Source: Linnemannia elongata
Taxonomy: Eukaryota; Mortierellomycota; Mortierellomycetes; Mortierellales; Mortierellaceae
DNA: 64,000 nucleotides
NCBI GenBank assembly: GCA_036320915.1
Contig: JAXBDG010000009.1
Coordinates: 310,001-374,000, forward strand
Direction: 5' to 3'
Shown one piece after another: positions 44,523 through 58,624 of the stretch (within the stretch, counting starts at the first letter, position 1; each line of letters starts with the position of its first letter). A program made the position numbers and the translations under genes. Below the pieces are notes generated by a model that ran no database searches, was not told where the DNA came from, and saw only the letters and a list, made by a program, of their open reading frames with translations.

Positions 44523-47500
44523 TCAAAGCGCCTGTGCATCGCGCTGCTCCTTGGCTTCCGCAATAGCGACCAAGGCGTCCAACTCTGTCGACCGTTCGCA
44601 CATGGACCTAAACAAGCCGTCCTCCTTCCTCATCAACGTTAACGGCTTATCAAATTCCGCGACCTCTCCCGCATTCATCACCAGCACTCTATCGAAATCC
44701 GCAATCGTCCTGATACGATGAGCGATGGTCAAGATTGTAGCATCGGCCATTTCTTCACGGATGGTGGTCTGGATCTTGAGATCGGTCTCAAAATCGACAC
44801 TGGCCGTGGCTTCATCCATGATGATGATTTTGGATTTCCGGACGAGGGCGCGGGCGAGGGAGATGAGTTGACGTTGGCCTTGGGAGAAGTTGGAGCCGTT
44901 CTCTTTCACGGCTGTGTCAAGCGTGATCTTGGAAGGGTCGACGATCTCGGCTTCTTTTGTCGAGGTAGAGCTTTCAGAAGCAGACTTGACGGAAGCGGCG
45001 TCGTCGACGGAGATCTTGGCGGAGGTGGTTGCAGAGGCACCGGCGGCAGTGGCGGCAGTGGTGGTTGTGGGCTGAGTGCTCGAAGAAGGAATCAAATGAC
45101 TACGTCTCAGGGCCTCCCACAGATCGACATCCTCGAGCTCACCAAAGGGATCCAAGTTGGACCTCAGAGTACCCTTGAACAAGATCGGGTCTTGAGGGAT
45201 AATAGTCAACTTCGACCGGAGGTCTTGAAGTCCAATCTTGCAGATATCAATCCCGTCAATCGTAATCGTACCCTTGACAGGATCCATAAACCGGAAGAGC
45301 GAGATCGCAAAAGTAGACTTGCCAGAACCGGTACGACCGACAACTCCAACCTTCTCTCCAGCCTTGATCGAGAACGAGATATCCTTGATGACATCGGGGG
45401 TATCGGGTGCATAGCGCATGGTAAGGTGGTCGATAACAATCTCGCCAGCATAGGGCCAGGCGGCAGGAGGGCGGGACCCTTCAATGATGGCTGGGGGCTC
45501 CTCTTCCAGGTCCATGTATTCGACGACACGCTCGACAGAGTTGAGGTTGATCTGGATGTCAGCATAGATACGGATCATCCAGACGACCATAAGGGTGAAC
45601 ATGAGCGAGTACGACATGCTCATTGCTGCCCAACCAGGTTCAATGGTTTCCCAGTTCTGGAGGATCAACATTGCGGTCGAGAAGGAGACTAGGGCACCAG
45701 TAGCATCGACGCGCCAGTGCAACCAACGGTTAGACGACCAGAGGAGCAGGAAGGTCCGGTTGTTGTCGTCGAGCGTGACGAGGTTCTTGGCCAGGAAGCG
45801 CTCCTCGAAACCATAGGCACGGATGGTGATGAGACCATTGAAGGTCTCACTGAAGTGGTTCAGAATAGGCGAGCGCGAGTTGGAGTTGAGCCGCTTGAGG
45901 TCGCGCGAGACAGGGACGTAGAGCATGGCGATGACCATATAGATGCCGACAATAAAGACAGCCGCAACCAGGAACATGGGCATGTTGGCCGAGATGACAA
46001 TAACGATCCCAATGACGGTCAAGGAGGTGAGCAAGAAATGGTGGAACGCACGACCGACATTATCGTCGATCGACGTGATATCGGCACTGAAGCGATTGAC
46101 AATTCGGCCCATGGGGGTGGTATCAAAAAAGCGGACCTTGGCACGGGCGACCTTGCGGAGCAACTTCTCGTGAAGGACACGGGAGGCACGGATTGTGGGG
46201 ACAACCATGATGTAGAGACTGGCGAGACCATAGAACACAGTCGTCAAGAAACTGAGGAAGACATAGACACCGAGGTAGTACTCAATGTTTACAGAGTCCG
46301 GAGTACCCCTTCCAAAGACCGCCATAGTCATGGCGCCGTACTCATCGCCGTTCTTGGGTGTAAAGGCGTTGCGGACAGAGGCTTGGAAGTGTTCGGGAAC
46401 GACGGTGCGGTAAGTGTTCAGAAGAGCAGAGCCAGTCGAGGACGACATCTGGTTAGTCCAGTGGGCGAACCAGATGTTCTGACCCATATCCAGCGCCTGG
46501 TTCATCGCCAAGAGGCCGATAACGATAGCCCAGACAAAGAATCCACCCGAGGCAGTGAAGTAGGCTTTGTAAACTTTCATCGAGACCGCACCCTCGTTCT
46601 TTTTTTCGTCCTCGGTCAACTTGACGGCATCCTTTTTGAGCACAGCACTCTTCTTAACCTTATTTCCAGCAACACCATCATCCTCCTCGCCGTCCAAAGT
46701 ACTGACTTCACTGTTGTTGTCAGAAGCAGGAGCAGTCAGACTGACATTGTCGACCCACCCCAAAGTAATAGCCTCCTCAGGAGTACCGGCGCCCACAACA
46801 CGGCCCTTCTCAAGAACAACCACCAGATCTGCCGAGTTCAACGTCAACTGGACCTGATGAGTCGCCATAAGAATAGACCGTCCGTCAACCAAAGGCCCAT
46901 TCAACGTCTGGAAGAGATGCTTGCCGGTATGAGTATCCACTGCCGAGAGACAGTCGTCCAGGAGCAAGACACTAGCATCCGAGTAGATCGCACGCGCCAA
47001 TGAGACACGCTGCTTCTGCCCTCCGGACAATGTAATGCCTTGTTCACCAATCTCAGTCATATCGCCTGATTCCAGGATCTCAAAGTCGGTAACCAAAGCA
47101 CAGCCTTCAACAACAGCGTCATAGCGGTCCTGGTCAAACTTCTTGCCAAACAAGATGTTGTCGCGGATGGTCGTGTTCTGGAGCCAGGCGGTCTGGGAGA
47201 CATAAGCAATACCGGAGCCGCGGGTCGAGCGACGGTCACCATAGTCGAGGCGGGGTAAGAACATTTGACCTTCGACACGGTCAAGCTCTCCAAGGAGAGC
47301 GAGCAAGAGAGCCGACTTGCCAGATCCAGTAGGTCCAACAATCAACGACAACTTGCCGACAGGGAAATCAATTGACAGATCCTTCAACTGGAACCGCTCA
47401 TGGACAGCCTCAGGCTCAGCAGCGACGACGACAGCAGGCTCCGACTCGATAGCAGTCTTAGAAAACTTGGCCTTGACTTTCTGGAAGAACGACACCTGCT

Positions 47501-50192
47501 CCTTCTTGGTACCCTTGGTGGACTCAACTTTCTCAACTTTCTTGTTAGGCCACGAGAAAGTAGCACCCACGAAGCCAATAACTGGGCTCGACGAGACAGC
47601 CGAAATGTGACGAGCCTTGGGGTCAAGCTTGGTAATGGTAGTATCGCGGACGATGTCGTCCTCCTGGAGGAAGCGATTGATGCGCTTCAAACTGATGGAG
47701 GCGCGCATGGCGTTTTGGACGACCCAAGGCATGTTGTTGAGTGAGTTGCGCATGATGCCAAAGAGTGACAGGGTGGTGAAGAGGATCGAGGCCGACATCT
47801 CGAGGCCATAGAATTTGGTGTATGTCAAGATCAGGACGACAACGTTCAACAGAGGGACCTATGAGAATTAAATTTCGACCATCGGCGCCACCAAAACGAA
47901 GCATTCTAGAGTTAATTTTCACCTGTACACACCCTCTACAAATTTCCCTCTCGTTCACAAAATGCACACAGAAGAAACAAACACACTTACGATAAACCAA
48001 ACGGTTTCAGCAAGAGCCATGCGGATATAGGACTTTCGCGTCTGGTTCAGCTCATTCTCACGCGCAGCAGTAATCTTCTCGACAAATTTGCCCTCCCAAC
48101 CAAAGAACTTGACGATACGAATGGCGGACAACATCTCGTTGAGAGCATCCATACGGGTATCCTTGGTGTTCATGATGTTCTGGAAGAGCTTCATGACGGC
48201 GGAGAAGAGGAGCGCGGGAATGGGAAGGGTGATCAACATGAATGCGGCGCCGATGATAGCGGTCGTTCCGAGGAGGAAGTACAATTGAGCTGTGGCCATG
48301 CAGAATTGCAGTGGGAACTAGTGTAGGATAGTTGATAGAAAAAAAGGAAAAATACAAGAAGGAATCAGCTCCTGTTGTACCTCATAATCCTCTTGATCGA
48401 GGTCTGCGAAATGTGTACTTACACCATAGAACTCGTAGATGTAACAGAACGTGTCCTCCATCTTCTTGATATCGACGGCGATCAAGTCTATATCATAAAA
48501 TGATAGAATAAAACGGTCAGTTGCAGGACCATAATGCGGAGCAAAATAAAAGCTACGCGAATAAATGTCAAAGACTTACTAGAAACGTTAATAGGCTTGG
48601 AAGCATCATCAGCATCTTCATCATTGTTCTCCGACTTGTCCTTGGTATCCTTGGCACCAGCAGCGGACGCTGAAATATCCTTGCGTCGGATCGACTTTTC
48701 AAAGACAGCAGTGTTGCAGATCGAGGTGACATGGACAAAGATACGACGACCAATGTGACAGGTAGCCTGGAGAGCGATCGATTCGAGCAAAGTCGAGATC
48801 AAGAGGGCAAATACCCAGATGTAGTTCTCCAAGGTGGGTGCACCACAGTCCTGGCACTCGATGTACTTGACAATCTTATTGAGACAGTAAGGAGCAACGA
48901 GGGGGAGGAGAAGAGCGGGGGTGGCATAGATATGCTGGCGGAGGACATCGTACTTGATTGCGTTGAACAGGGACCAGTAGAAGGTTTTCTTCCTAATTCG
49001 ACGAGGAATTCCAAGAGAAAAGATAAGGGTGGTGAGTGTGTGCGTGTGAGCCGATGAGATGGGCGTGTGGCGTGTATGTACTAAAGCGTGGTACCGTGTC
49101 CTGCCTGCGGCAGCAACAAACACCCTGTTTACTAAATTTTAAGCATGCGCAGTATTCCCAGTATTTATGCCCGCAGCAATAAAAAAAAAAATTGTACCAC
49201 GCATTTCTCAATTGACACACAACAGCAAACATCGATTGGCACAAAGGAAAAGGGGACACATACTGGTCGAGCTTAAACTGACGAACCGTCGTGTGGGACT
49301 CATCCGTCACCTCAAGGTAAGGTAGATCAGTGTCTTGGAGAGACCGCTTGAATCCAAGGTAGACCAAGGGGTTGACCCACGAGAACGTCAGTTGGCTATA
49401 CACAGACGAGGCGTATTCGAGAGGGGCAGGTCTGACAATCTCGCCTTGCTTCAGGTTCCTGGCAGAGGTCATGGGCTGGTAAGGAAGAGTGAGCAACGAG
49501 ATCCAGATCAACAGGGCACCAGTCAACCAGATGTATGCCTCCAACTGGAGACGAAGAGGCCAATCAGCCATAGGCAGGTTCAAGACATCGGATCGAACAA
49601 GCTGGACAGTGGAAAGGGCTGCGGTGAGAAAGTAGAACATATCGAGCTGGCAGCGGATCCAGAACTGGTAGGCCACCGCAGGACGAATCAGGTATACCAA
49701 CGACAGAGCCAGGGCATAGACCCAGGACAAAACTCTAAAAGAATCACCCAGCAAGCTGTAATAGGCATCGCTGCTACTTGATCGAAGGTTTTCTTGATCA
49801 GCAAGGTGGAAGCGGATGAGGGAGTAGACGGCAAGACCCAACTGGCCAGCAGTGATAACAGATCTGGCCAAGTGAAGATGCAGACCAGAGGCACGGCGGG
49901 TCTGGTAAATGGCTTGGGCGTTGTCGAGAGCTGCTGAGTCAGATGAATCGACTAGAGTTGCACTTCTTTGATGATGATCGCCACCGTTTGGGCTTTGATC
50001 ATCTTGATCAAGAGTGGCTCTGAGGGGCTCATACTGGTCAAGGTGAATGGGCTTTCTCGATAGGTGAACAAGAACAAGAGCAGAGACAAGCGAGTATGCC
50101 AACGGCAACGATGGCTCTATCAGTCTATACATGGAAGGAAGAGAGAAGATGAAGTGGTGTGAGTGAATGGGGTTGTGGTCTGTAGAGGGCAT
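44523..50192 (-). CDS. Full-length ABCC (MRP-type) transporter
   Basis: ABC exporter of the MRP/ABCC class, probably vacuolar, expected to carry conjugates or organic anions. Exons 49264-50192, 48580-48992, 48423-48487, 47991-48317 and 44523-47858 close in phase: 1689 aa, or 1669 aa if the second ATG (50132, MYRLIEPSLPL) is used. An N-terminal extra membrane domain (about 20-250) precedes FSWVNPLVYLGF and the first six-helix domain. NBD1: Walker A GPTGSGKS (about 753), signature LSGGQKQRVSLARA, Walker B VLLLDDCLSAVD; the atypical Asp in place of Glu is normal for ABCC. NBD2: Walker A GRTGSGKST (about 1419), signature FSQGQRQLISLARA, Walker B IIIMDEATASVD. A Ser/Thr/Ala-rich insert of about 45-50 residues interrupts NBD2 before its signature. 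The substrate cannot be assigned; Ybt1/Bpt1/Yor1 relatives are candidates. Confidence 0.92.
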
Positions 50193-52124
50193 CCTCTTTT
50201 CAATTGATCAAAGAAGTGGAAGAGGAGGAGGAGGAGGGAGAATGTTTGTTGAAGGGGAAGGGGTTTCAATGAGTGTTGTGAGCTGAGCAGGAACGAGGGA
50301 TAGTGGATGAGCGAGGGAAGTGTCACCGAAGAGGATGAAGATTATGAAGGTGGTCATTAAAGATAACGAAGAGGTGCAGTGGATGTTCATACTCGACAGG
50401 AAAGGGCATATCTTGAGAAGGGGAGAGGGGGGAGATGCTCCTGCAGCAAAGGATGAACACACAGACGAAGTGTGAGCTGGGTATGTAGCAGAGGAGTGAA
50501 GAAGGAACGGGCGTGGAAAACAAAAAGAAGGGGAAGAAAAAAAAAAAAAAAAAAAGGAGAGAAAAGTAGGAAGTTGATTTCCCACCAGGGGGTTTTATAC
50601 GATTTTTTTTCTTGGTTTGTTTGTTGTTGTTAAGTGTTCGTTAACCGCTTTCTTCCTTTCTCTCGACAAGATACTGTGGCTCACAAGGAAGAAAATGATT
50701 CGATTCACACACTCTCATCGACATACGCACATATTCCTTCTTTCTCTTCCCAGGTTCACTTTTTTCATCCACTCACACCACTCCCCTTCAAAACTAAATT
50801 CACTCCGCTTGACATTTTTTTTTCTAGAATGGGCTCCATTCACTACGAACTCCCTTCCGGTGAACAATAATTGGGCGTATGTAAGTGTGGGTGTGCGTAC
50901 TCTTGCATGCGCGCACTACCATCCATGACGAGTCACTTTACCTTCCTGCTCTCATGTCAATCAACCTTTCACCGTGTTCTTCGATGTTTACCTACCCTCC
51001 ATCCTTGTCCACCCCCTTTTTTTCCCTAGCGCACCTTCAGTTGTTGGTGTTGATAGCGCAAGACAGGCAATTAGAGAATGACAGATGCCAGCAACCAATA
51101 GGGAAATTTTGATAAGATACCTGTAGCTGTTATGGACGGTATGCGGCACAGGCTGCAACCGAACCTGGACTCCGAAACCATCCAGAGAACCAGACGATTA
51201 TCAAACAGTGTCACCTACCAGGATCAGGTATAAAAGGCTGGTCATGTATCACTATGAAGTAACAAAATGTAAGGAGGTGACTAGGTACAGTTCACATAGC
51301 ATAAAAGCTAAGAATGACAGTCGTTTGACAAATACTCGCATGTTCTCGGCCTTGCATCGAATAGCATACAATAACAGCAAAGAGGGGCAGTGCATCATCA
51401 AAACAAAAGGCAATAAAAACTTACGGCGGCTCTCTTTTTAGAAACACATTCATCGATGAATGATGACCGACTCTATGTCACCTGCACCTGTTTGTTTATT
51501 CCCTTTGACAAAATCGACACAAGAGCATAGCAAATAGCGATGGCAAGGGCACACATGGATCTTGCATGTAAGGTACCTTACCGCGCAAGAGTAGAAGGAA
51601 GCATCGAGACCATTTCGCCCACCAAAAAATAGTGCACCTCAAGGGAAAAATACATGCCAAGGTTTATGTACACCCATCTTTCTCGTCTTTTCTTAAGAAA
51701 GATATTGATCTGCGCAGGGGTTGTTGGAACACAAAGTGGCGAGTGCTGCTGCCAAGAGTTGACAGTGGTACTGAGAAATGAGACGCGCCATAGGCAGTTC
51801 AATGCATGTGTGTTGATGCGCATACCTTAATATAATGCAGTCTTAGGCACTATGAGCAAAGTAGTGTCGTTCGGAGTCATGGACAGCAACCGACACAACC
51901 TGACAATTAAGATTATCATTCTTTCTAGACTGAAAGACAAACGCGACACAAGCGCGTTCCTTTTAAAAAGGCTCAAGGAATTGTGTTGATCTCTGCCAGG
52001 GACGGGTCATAGATGATGGTCAGAATGAGAATAGTACGGGTCCTATATAGAGTGGCAAAAGCTTGGGGTTTTATTTAGTCATCCATGTTATGTGCGAAGA
52101 GAGACGGAGAGAAAGAGAAAGAGG

Positions 52125-52165
<41 letters not shown>

Positions 52166-52685
52166 GCAACTGGTGTAAGATGACAAACCATCACCTCATA
52201 TACGCCTTTTCAACACTCCACGTTCGTCTTTTCACTCACTCAAACTTCAGTCTTTCTCTTTACTATTAGTCTCCACGACTTTATTGGATCTGATATGATA
52301 CTATCTTCAATGCCTCGTCTTTTTTTCACTTCTGCAGCATATCCTTGTGTTTAGGTCTTAACCGTTCCTCCTTCCTCTCCCGCCTTGACCTCGAACCGCG
52401 GCCCAAAAGAGCCGTACAAATAGGGTATTTGCAACTTTTGTTTTTACACCTCCCCCTTTATTTATTTTTGGGGGTTGAAAGGGAAGGAGAAGGAGGAGGG
52501 AAGAGACAATGAGTTGAGCGTGAAAGGAAGCCTAGGCTAAAACATCGCGCGAGCGCTGCTTTTATGGTGTTTTGTGCATGCAGTTGTGCGCAGACCGAGA
52601 CGGCTTGCCTTGTTGACACTATCCATCCTCTCTTGATTACTTTTCTCTGTCTCTGTCTCGTCTCTGTCATCACTCTTTTTTCCCC

Positions 52686-52734
<49 letters not shown>

Positions 52735-54395
52735 TTTTGCAACGACCTCCTTGATTTGAGCCTCCATGCTGGTCTTGTCCTGTCCTGTCTTTATGAGTCG
52801 GTGCTTTCTTCCTCTCCCTCCTCTCTCTCTGTCACCCCCTTTCTCCCCGTTTGAAAAAGAAAGCAATAATCCTCTTACCCCTTATTTTTTATTCTTGCTG
52901 CTATGATTTGGCGGCTCCTGGGTTTTGGTTTTTGTTTTGTCTTTTGCTTCATTTCCTGCAGGCAGTATCGTTGCTCAGTTTTTTTTTTGGGTGCTTCTTT
53001 TTCTTGGTTTTTTTTCGATTATGGCCATTCCCTGAACAGAACCCCCTTGAACCCGGTTTTCTTACAGATTGTGAGCAAGGAAACGAGAGAAAGAAAAGAA
53101 GAAAGAGTCAGTAGACAAAGAAACTGATGGACGGGTTTTCCCTTGGTGTGCCAGTGTAATTAAGTTGTTGGTCTTGAAAAAGGTCGTCTTAAGCTGTGGC
53201 CACGTTAGGAACAGAAAACAATATTAAACGAACCTTCTCTTCGCCAACGGGCCCGGAAGAAGCTCGGTTAGCTTTTGGGGAGACAGCAGGGGGGGGGGTG
53301 AGTGAAGTTGACGGGAAAAAGGCATGGTGTTATTGAAGTGGGCCATGGAGGGGCTGTCGTTGTTGTTGACTACAGTGAAATCGAGGTGATATGGAACAAG
53401 AAAACAAAGGGACATCGTCTTCGTCGATGCATCCCGCCATTTCGCTAAGGGCAACCCCGAATACAGATATCAATGTACAATACATGTCGTGTCGCACCGT
53501 TTGTTGTTTCTCCTGTGTGTCCGTGTTTGTTCGTGTTGCATATGAATGCGCCTATATACATCTGCGCGATTGAATTGAACTGAGAGAAGTGCTATGGGCA
53601 ATCAGATCCATATGTATTTGTTTTCAGCTTTCCTCGCTCCTTCTCCTTTCTTTTGCTGCCTGCGGCCAACCACACAGCAGCAACAACAGGCTACAGAAAG
53701 GTCCACATCCTCGTTCACCTCGAAGGTAGCAGCCTCGATTGCGAAAAGCTACTTAGTCTTGTTGTTAACAGAGAACGCCCTAACATCGTCCCATCGTCAG
53801 TTCGCGATTAAATTGACAAAAAAAGACATACACATCATAATACCAAAAAAAAGAGAACCCCTTTCTCTCTCCCTCCTCTTTTCCTCCTCACTCCTCTTCA
53901 CCCCTCATCCTTCACCTTCCAAGGTCTCTCCATAAAACCACTTCTAACTCTCTCTCTCTTTCTTTCTTTCCCTTCTTCTTTCTTTTCCTTTCTTCCTTCC
54001 TTTCCTTCCTTTCCTTTCCTCCACTTACTTCCTCTCACTTTCTCTCCCTCTCCCTCCTTTCCAATCACTCTTCAAGCCCAATATCTTTCAGACATACACA
54101 CGCGCGTCTCTCGGAGTTTGCCTGATTCCCGACTGCACATTACACAAGAAAAAATCAACAGAGTCCAAACAGGGTCCGATTCGAGCGCAAGAACCACCTT
54201 AAACCCCTCCACTCTCTCGCACCATAACCACCGCAGCAGCAAGCAAGCAGAACAAGCAAGAGGCAGGCCCTTTGTTCCCGAATTCGAGATTTCACCTCCT
54301 CTTCGTCCTTCGACTTAATTTTTCCGCCCCCAACCGCCTCTCTCATTGGGATTCTCCGTCGCTGACGACAATCAAAGGAATCCACGCCCCTTCAT
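50193..54395. other. 4.2-kb intergenic region between divergent genes
   Basis: Purine-rich plus strand at about 50210-50560 (ABCC leader) and CT-rich plus strand at about 53850-54075 (CCCH gene leader). A GA microsatellite lies at about 52126-52161 and a 44-base T-run at 52690-52733. The middle (50900-52000) is of mixed composition and I recognise no gene or RNA in it. Confidence 0.55.
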
Positions 54396-57300
54396 ATGCT
54401 GGCACTTCAACCGCCTGTCTCTGGCTCCGCGGTTGTCCCTCGCCCGCCATCAACTGAGCACAACCAGCAACAGCACCATCAGAACCCTCACCAGTCGTCG
54501 CCCCAAGATTTCTCTACTATTATGCAGCAACAGCAGCAGCAACAACAATTACAACTCCAACAACAGCAACTTCAACAGCAACAACAGCAGCAAACAATGA
54601 CACCAGTGATTCAAATTCAGTCACTGAATGACCCACGACAACATGGCTCATTTCAACTTCACTTGCAGGAACAGCAACAAATGCAGGCACACCTTCAACT
54701 CCAACAGCAAATGCAACAACAGCAACAGCAGCAGCAGCAGCGAGGAGGAGGGGGAACGGGTCCTTTAGACAAACCTGTGTCCCCGTGGATGGTCAATGAC
54801 TTTCCTCCACTGTCAAGGTAAATAGCATTCTTGTTTTGCTGCAATGGGCGAGTGGTTGAATGGGAGAGAGTGTATTTGTGTCCACTGTGAATCACGGTTT
54901 TGGTGGCCAAGCAAGGGCACAGGGCAAAGGACAAAGGTGGAGTCGAGGTTGAGGTTGAGCCTAAAAAAAAAAAAAAAAAAAAAAAAAGAGCAGTCAATTG
55001 ACATACAGGCATCGCGACCATTGGGCGCATGTATGTCTATCAGACCAACGTTCCGTCCGTTTGTCTGTCTTATCGCCCTGCCTGTGGTCAATGAACGTGC
55101 TTTTTTTTGAATTATACGGATCATTAAAACAAGTCTGTGAGTGGAGTGTACGGATAAGAAACAGGACAGGGTAAGACACCCTTGGAAGGGGGCAGTGTGA
55201 GGGTGGTTGAGGAAGTGTCTGAATGAAGTCAAGGATAAAGAGAGACCCGGTTCAATAACCACACGGTCACCACTCGCTCGGCCTTTCTTTTCTACTTTGC
55301 CTTCTACACAAAAGGCGGGAGTATAATGGTTTTTTTTCTCACTTTGTGTTCAGCCCTCCTCTCCCACTCTTTCTTGTTTCTCCTCCCTTCTCTCCTTCTC
55401 TCACCCTTTGCCTTGCCTCTTCCCCCCCCTTTTTTTTTTCATCGTTTTTTTTTTTTGTCTTTTGTTTCTTTATTCATGCCTGTCACCCCTTACGTGATCG
55501 GAAACCATTATCTTTTGTCCGCTACCAGACAAAACACAACAGCAAATCGACGTGTAAGACGAGATCGAGTGAAGTGACAAAGAGTCAATGGTGTGTCGAA
55601 GAAGAAAAAGAGAGAGCAATGTCTGTGGGATGGTGTGTTACTGCTGTCGATGAACGGATCACATCAAAGGGAAAACAGTCTATCGCGTCAATGGTTTTTT
55701 GTTCCTTCTTGTCTGTTATGCAAATTGCTGACCCACTTCTCCTCCCTATCTCTATCTCTCACTCGCTCACTCTCCTCATTTTCTTCTCGCGAATGCTGTT
55801 ACTACTCCAAACGAATCGCCCAACAATCAACTTCGGCCCCTTTGCAGAACCGGACAATCTAATATGAGCCAGAGCCTCCTTTCTCAGTCATTCAACCCGA
55901 TTCACCCTCTTCAGCAGCAACAGCAGATCCCTCGATCTGTCTCGGCTTCCAATGGCTTTTCACAGCACCCGCAACAACAACAACAGCAGCATAGCATACA
56001 GAGTCAATTACATCTCATGCAGCAGCAACAGCAACAACACCAACAACAGCAACAACACCTGCTCTCACACTTTCAAGGACTCGACGGAGGTCAAGGGATG
56101 ACCTCTCACTCTATGAACTCGCCTATCGCCTCCGCACTCATGGACTCTCCTGCAGCTAATGCTATGCATGCACAACAGCAACAGCAGCACTTTCAAGGAC
56201 TGAGCCAGGACTCACCCTTGGGTCCATTTGACAACAACAGCAACCGCTGGAATGACCCTGCCAGTAATAGTAACAACAAGGGTCCAGAAATGTTCCATAT
56301 TGCTTCGCCGCCTTTGACGCCCTCGGGTGTTATGGCTCGGTCACCGAGTTCCTATAACACGTTTGGTATGAACAACAGTGTCAAGCGACCACCTCTTTGG
56401 CCCATGGACCGGCCTATCGTCCTGCCCTTCCCTCGTCAGACACCCACGCCTTCGCAGTCGTCTAAAGGTAACTTGAAAAAGGGTGGCGTGTTTACTTTAG
56501 CTGTGGGCGAAGTGACTTGGGAATCAGGTGTATGCATATCTTCACAGAGGGAAGACCCAGACTAATAGGTTGTGTTACCTTCCTTCTCTCCACATCCCCT
56601 ATCAACGTCTTTCAGCTGCCAACCTCCAACACATCCCATGTAAATTCTTCAAGTCTGGGGCCTGTACAGCAGGCAAGAACTGCCTCTTCTCACACAGTCG
56701 AGACCCACCATCCGAAAACTTTGTCTGCAAGTACTTCCTCAAAGGAAACTGCAAGTTTGGCGCCAAATGCTCACTTTCGCATTCCTTCTTGGCCATGGAC
56801 CGCAAAACGTCGGCGCTCTTGCCAGGAGCTGGAGCCGGGGGCAGTCTTGGTCGGACTCGGTTGGAACGACGAGCGTCTAGTGGTGCTATTTTGAACAATA
56901 ACCTCTGGCAGCAGCAGCCGACGGCGACGACAGAGCCTCTTTCGCCTCCCTATGGATCGTCTCTCCCACAACAAACGCTGCAGCTGAACAACAATAATGT
57001 CGAGTTTACTATGGGTCGGACTCCAAGTCAGCCGGGGTTCATGAAGCCAACACTGACCAGGACTACGTCGGATAACCTGCGGAGTACGCTGTACATGTCG
57101 CAGGATGGTACTACAGGAATCCCGCGCTCACCCTTCTCACCCGATGATGATCTTACCAGTCCTGACAGCAATGGCGAGCGCAACAACATCAACAACAATA
57201 CACCTTTTAATCCTCTTGTGTCTCTGGAAACCAGGATGCGTCAGCATTTGGCAGCACCATTGCCAATCCGCCAGCGTTCTCTACCTGACATCTTTCGATT

Positions 57301-58624
57301 AGCACCACTATCACACGAAGGAAGCGCCCTGCCCACTTCGCCATTCTACCAACCGGGCAACAAGGGTCTCTTTCTCTCAGTCTCCTGTGAGAGCGATACC
57401 AACGCCCCTTCTTCCTCTCCACTTCGCCTTCACTCTATCCCCGAAATCCACGGAATCTACAGCAACGGTGGCAATACCACTCAAATGAACGGCGGTTCTA
57501 TGATGCAACGCCGTGCAAGTGCCATAGAGTTCACCGACCTGCACGAAGACGAGTTCTCGGATCTGGACGACGACGAGGATACAGGTGACCAAGGGATCTT
57601 GCCCTCGTCCCTAAACGATCTGTTGACAACCCGGGAGCGTCAGCGTCGACAGAGCAGACAGGATGATATTGAGCCTCGATCATCGAATAATATGTTTCCT
57701 TCGCCGGCTTCGGGCTCTTTGCGTGACGATAAGGATGATGACGATGTCCGATTTGCCTTGAGCAACCACTCCTTGTCCACCTCAGGTACACTTTGTTCCA
57801 TCGCTTTATGCTGCTTTCGATGTTTCGGAGGTGATTTTTCGTTGACATTTTTTTAACCAACATTAATTGTCATGCTTGCTGTAGGCTCTAACACACAGTT
57901 CCATCAACCCGTTTACGGCGACCACCAACAACAGTACCACCACCACCAGCAACATAGCCAACAGAACGGAGGGCTAGAGATGCTCCACTTTCCTCATGCA
58001 ATGATCATCCCATCCTCCTCCTCCTCTTCCCTTTCTGGTCGCCAAATGCCCACCCACCCTTTTGACGACCTCTCCTCCTACGAGGAATACGACTACCAGC
58101 ACCAGCATCAACACCTTCACCACCTTCCTGGACACATCGTCTCCGTTCCCGTCACATCTACGCAGATTCAGAGCCAAGGGACTGCCAAGGGATTGCATTA
58201 CAAGGAACGAAGCGGCACCCCTGACCCATTCTGCCCCTTCCCCCAGGAAACGGAGGAAGTGCAGTTCAAGATGGACGACGACGAGGCTGTGGCGGGCGTG
58301 GATGCCTTGACGGCGGATAGCGATTCGTTTTTGGAGGCAGATTTTCACCAAGGCCAACAGGCTACAAGAGCTGGACTCTTGAGAAGCAATTCGATCATCG
58401 CAACCGAGAAGTTGAAAGAGGCTAGTCATCAGCAACAGCAACAACAACAAGGGACGATGACGCCTGTGAGCCTTTTGAGCCGTGAGGAGGATGGCGGTGA
58501 TGGAGGGGCGATGGGTTCGATTGATTTCTCGTCCCTGTCGATCTCTGGTGGTGGGTTGATGATTAGCAGCAGCGGTTTGGAGGAGGATGTGAGCTATGCT
58601 GGCGTTGCCCGATCTCAAAAGTAA
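54396..58624 (+). CDS. Double CCCH zinc-finger protein (Lee1/Cps3-like)
   Basis: Probable RNA-binding regulator. Exons 54396-54817, 55848-56467, 56616-57785 and 57885-58624 join in phase, giving 983 aa. Two CX7CX5CX3H fingers: Cys356, Cys364, Cys370, His374 (CKFFKSGACTAGKNCLFSH) and Cys385, Cys393, Cys399, His403 (CKYFLKGNCKFGAKCSLSH). The spacing and KYFLKGNCKFG type are those of fungal Lee1/Cps3-like proteins. The N-terminus is dominated by polyQ (CAG/CAA) tracts and ends VNDFPPLSR; the C-terminus is Ser-, His- and Gln-rich with acidic patches. Intron 1 is about 1030 bp with an A24 run, so a shorter product starting at the in-frame ATG 55864 is possible. The leader is long and CT-rich. Confidence 0.85.

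Noticed and set aside
45717..47003. 428-codon open frame on the plus strand opposite the ABCC gene
   Set aside because: It is antisense to the well-conserved ABCC core; its composition (Asp/Arg/Gly-rich) is what codon bias on the other strand produces, and no domain is visible.
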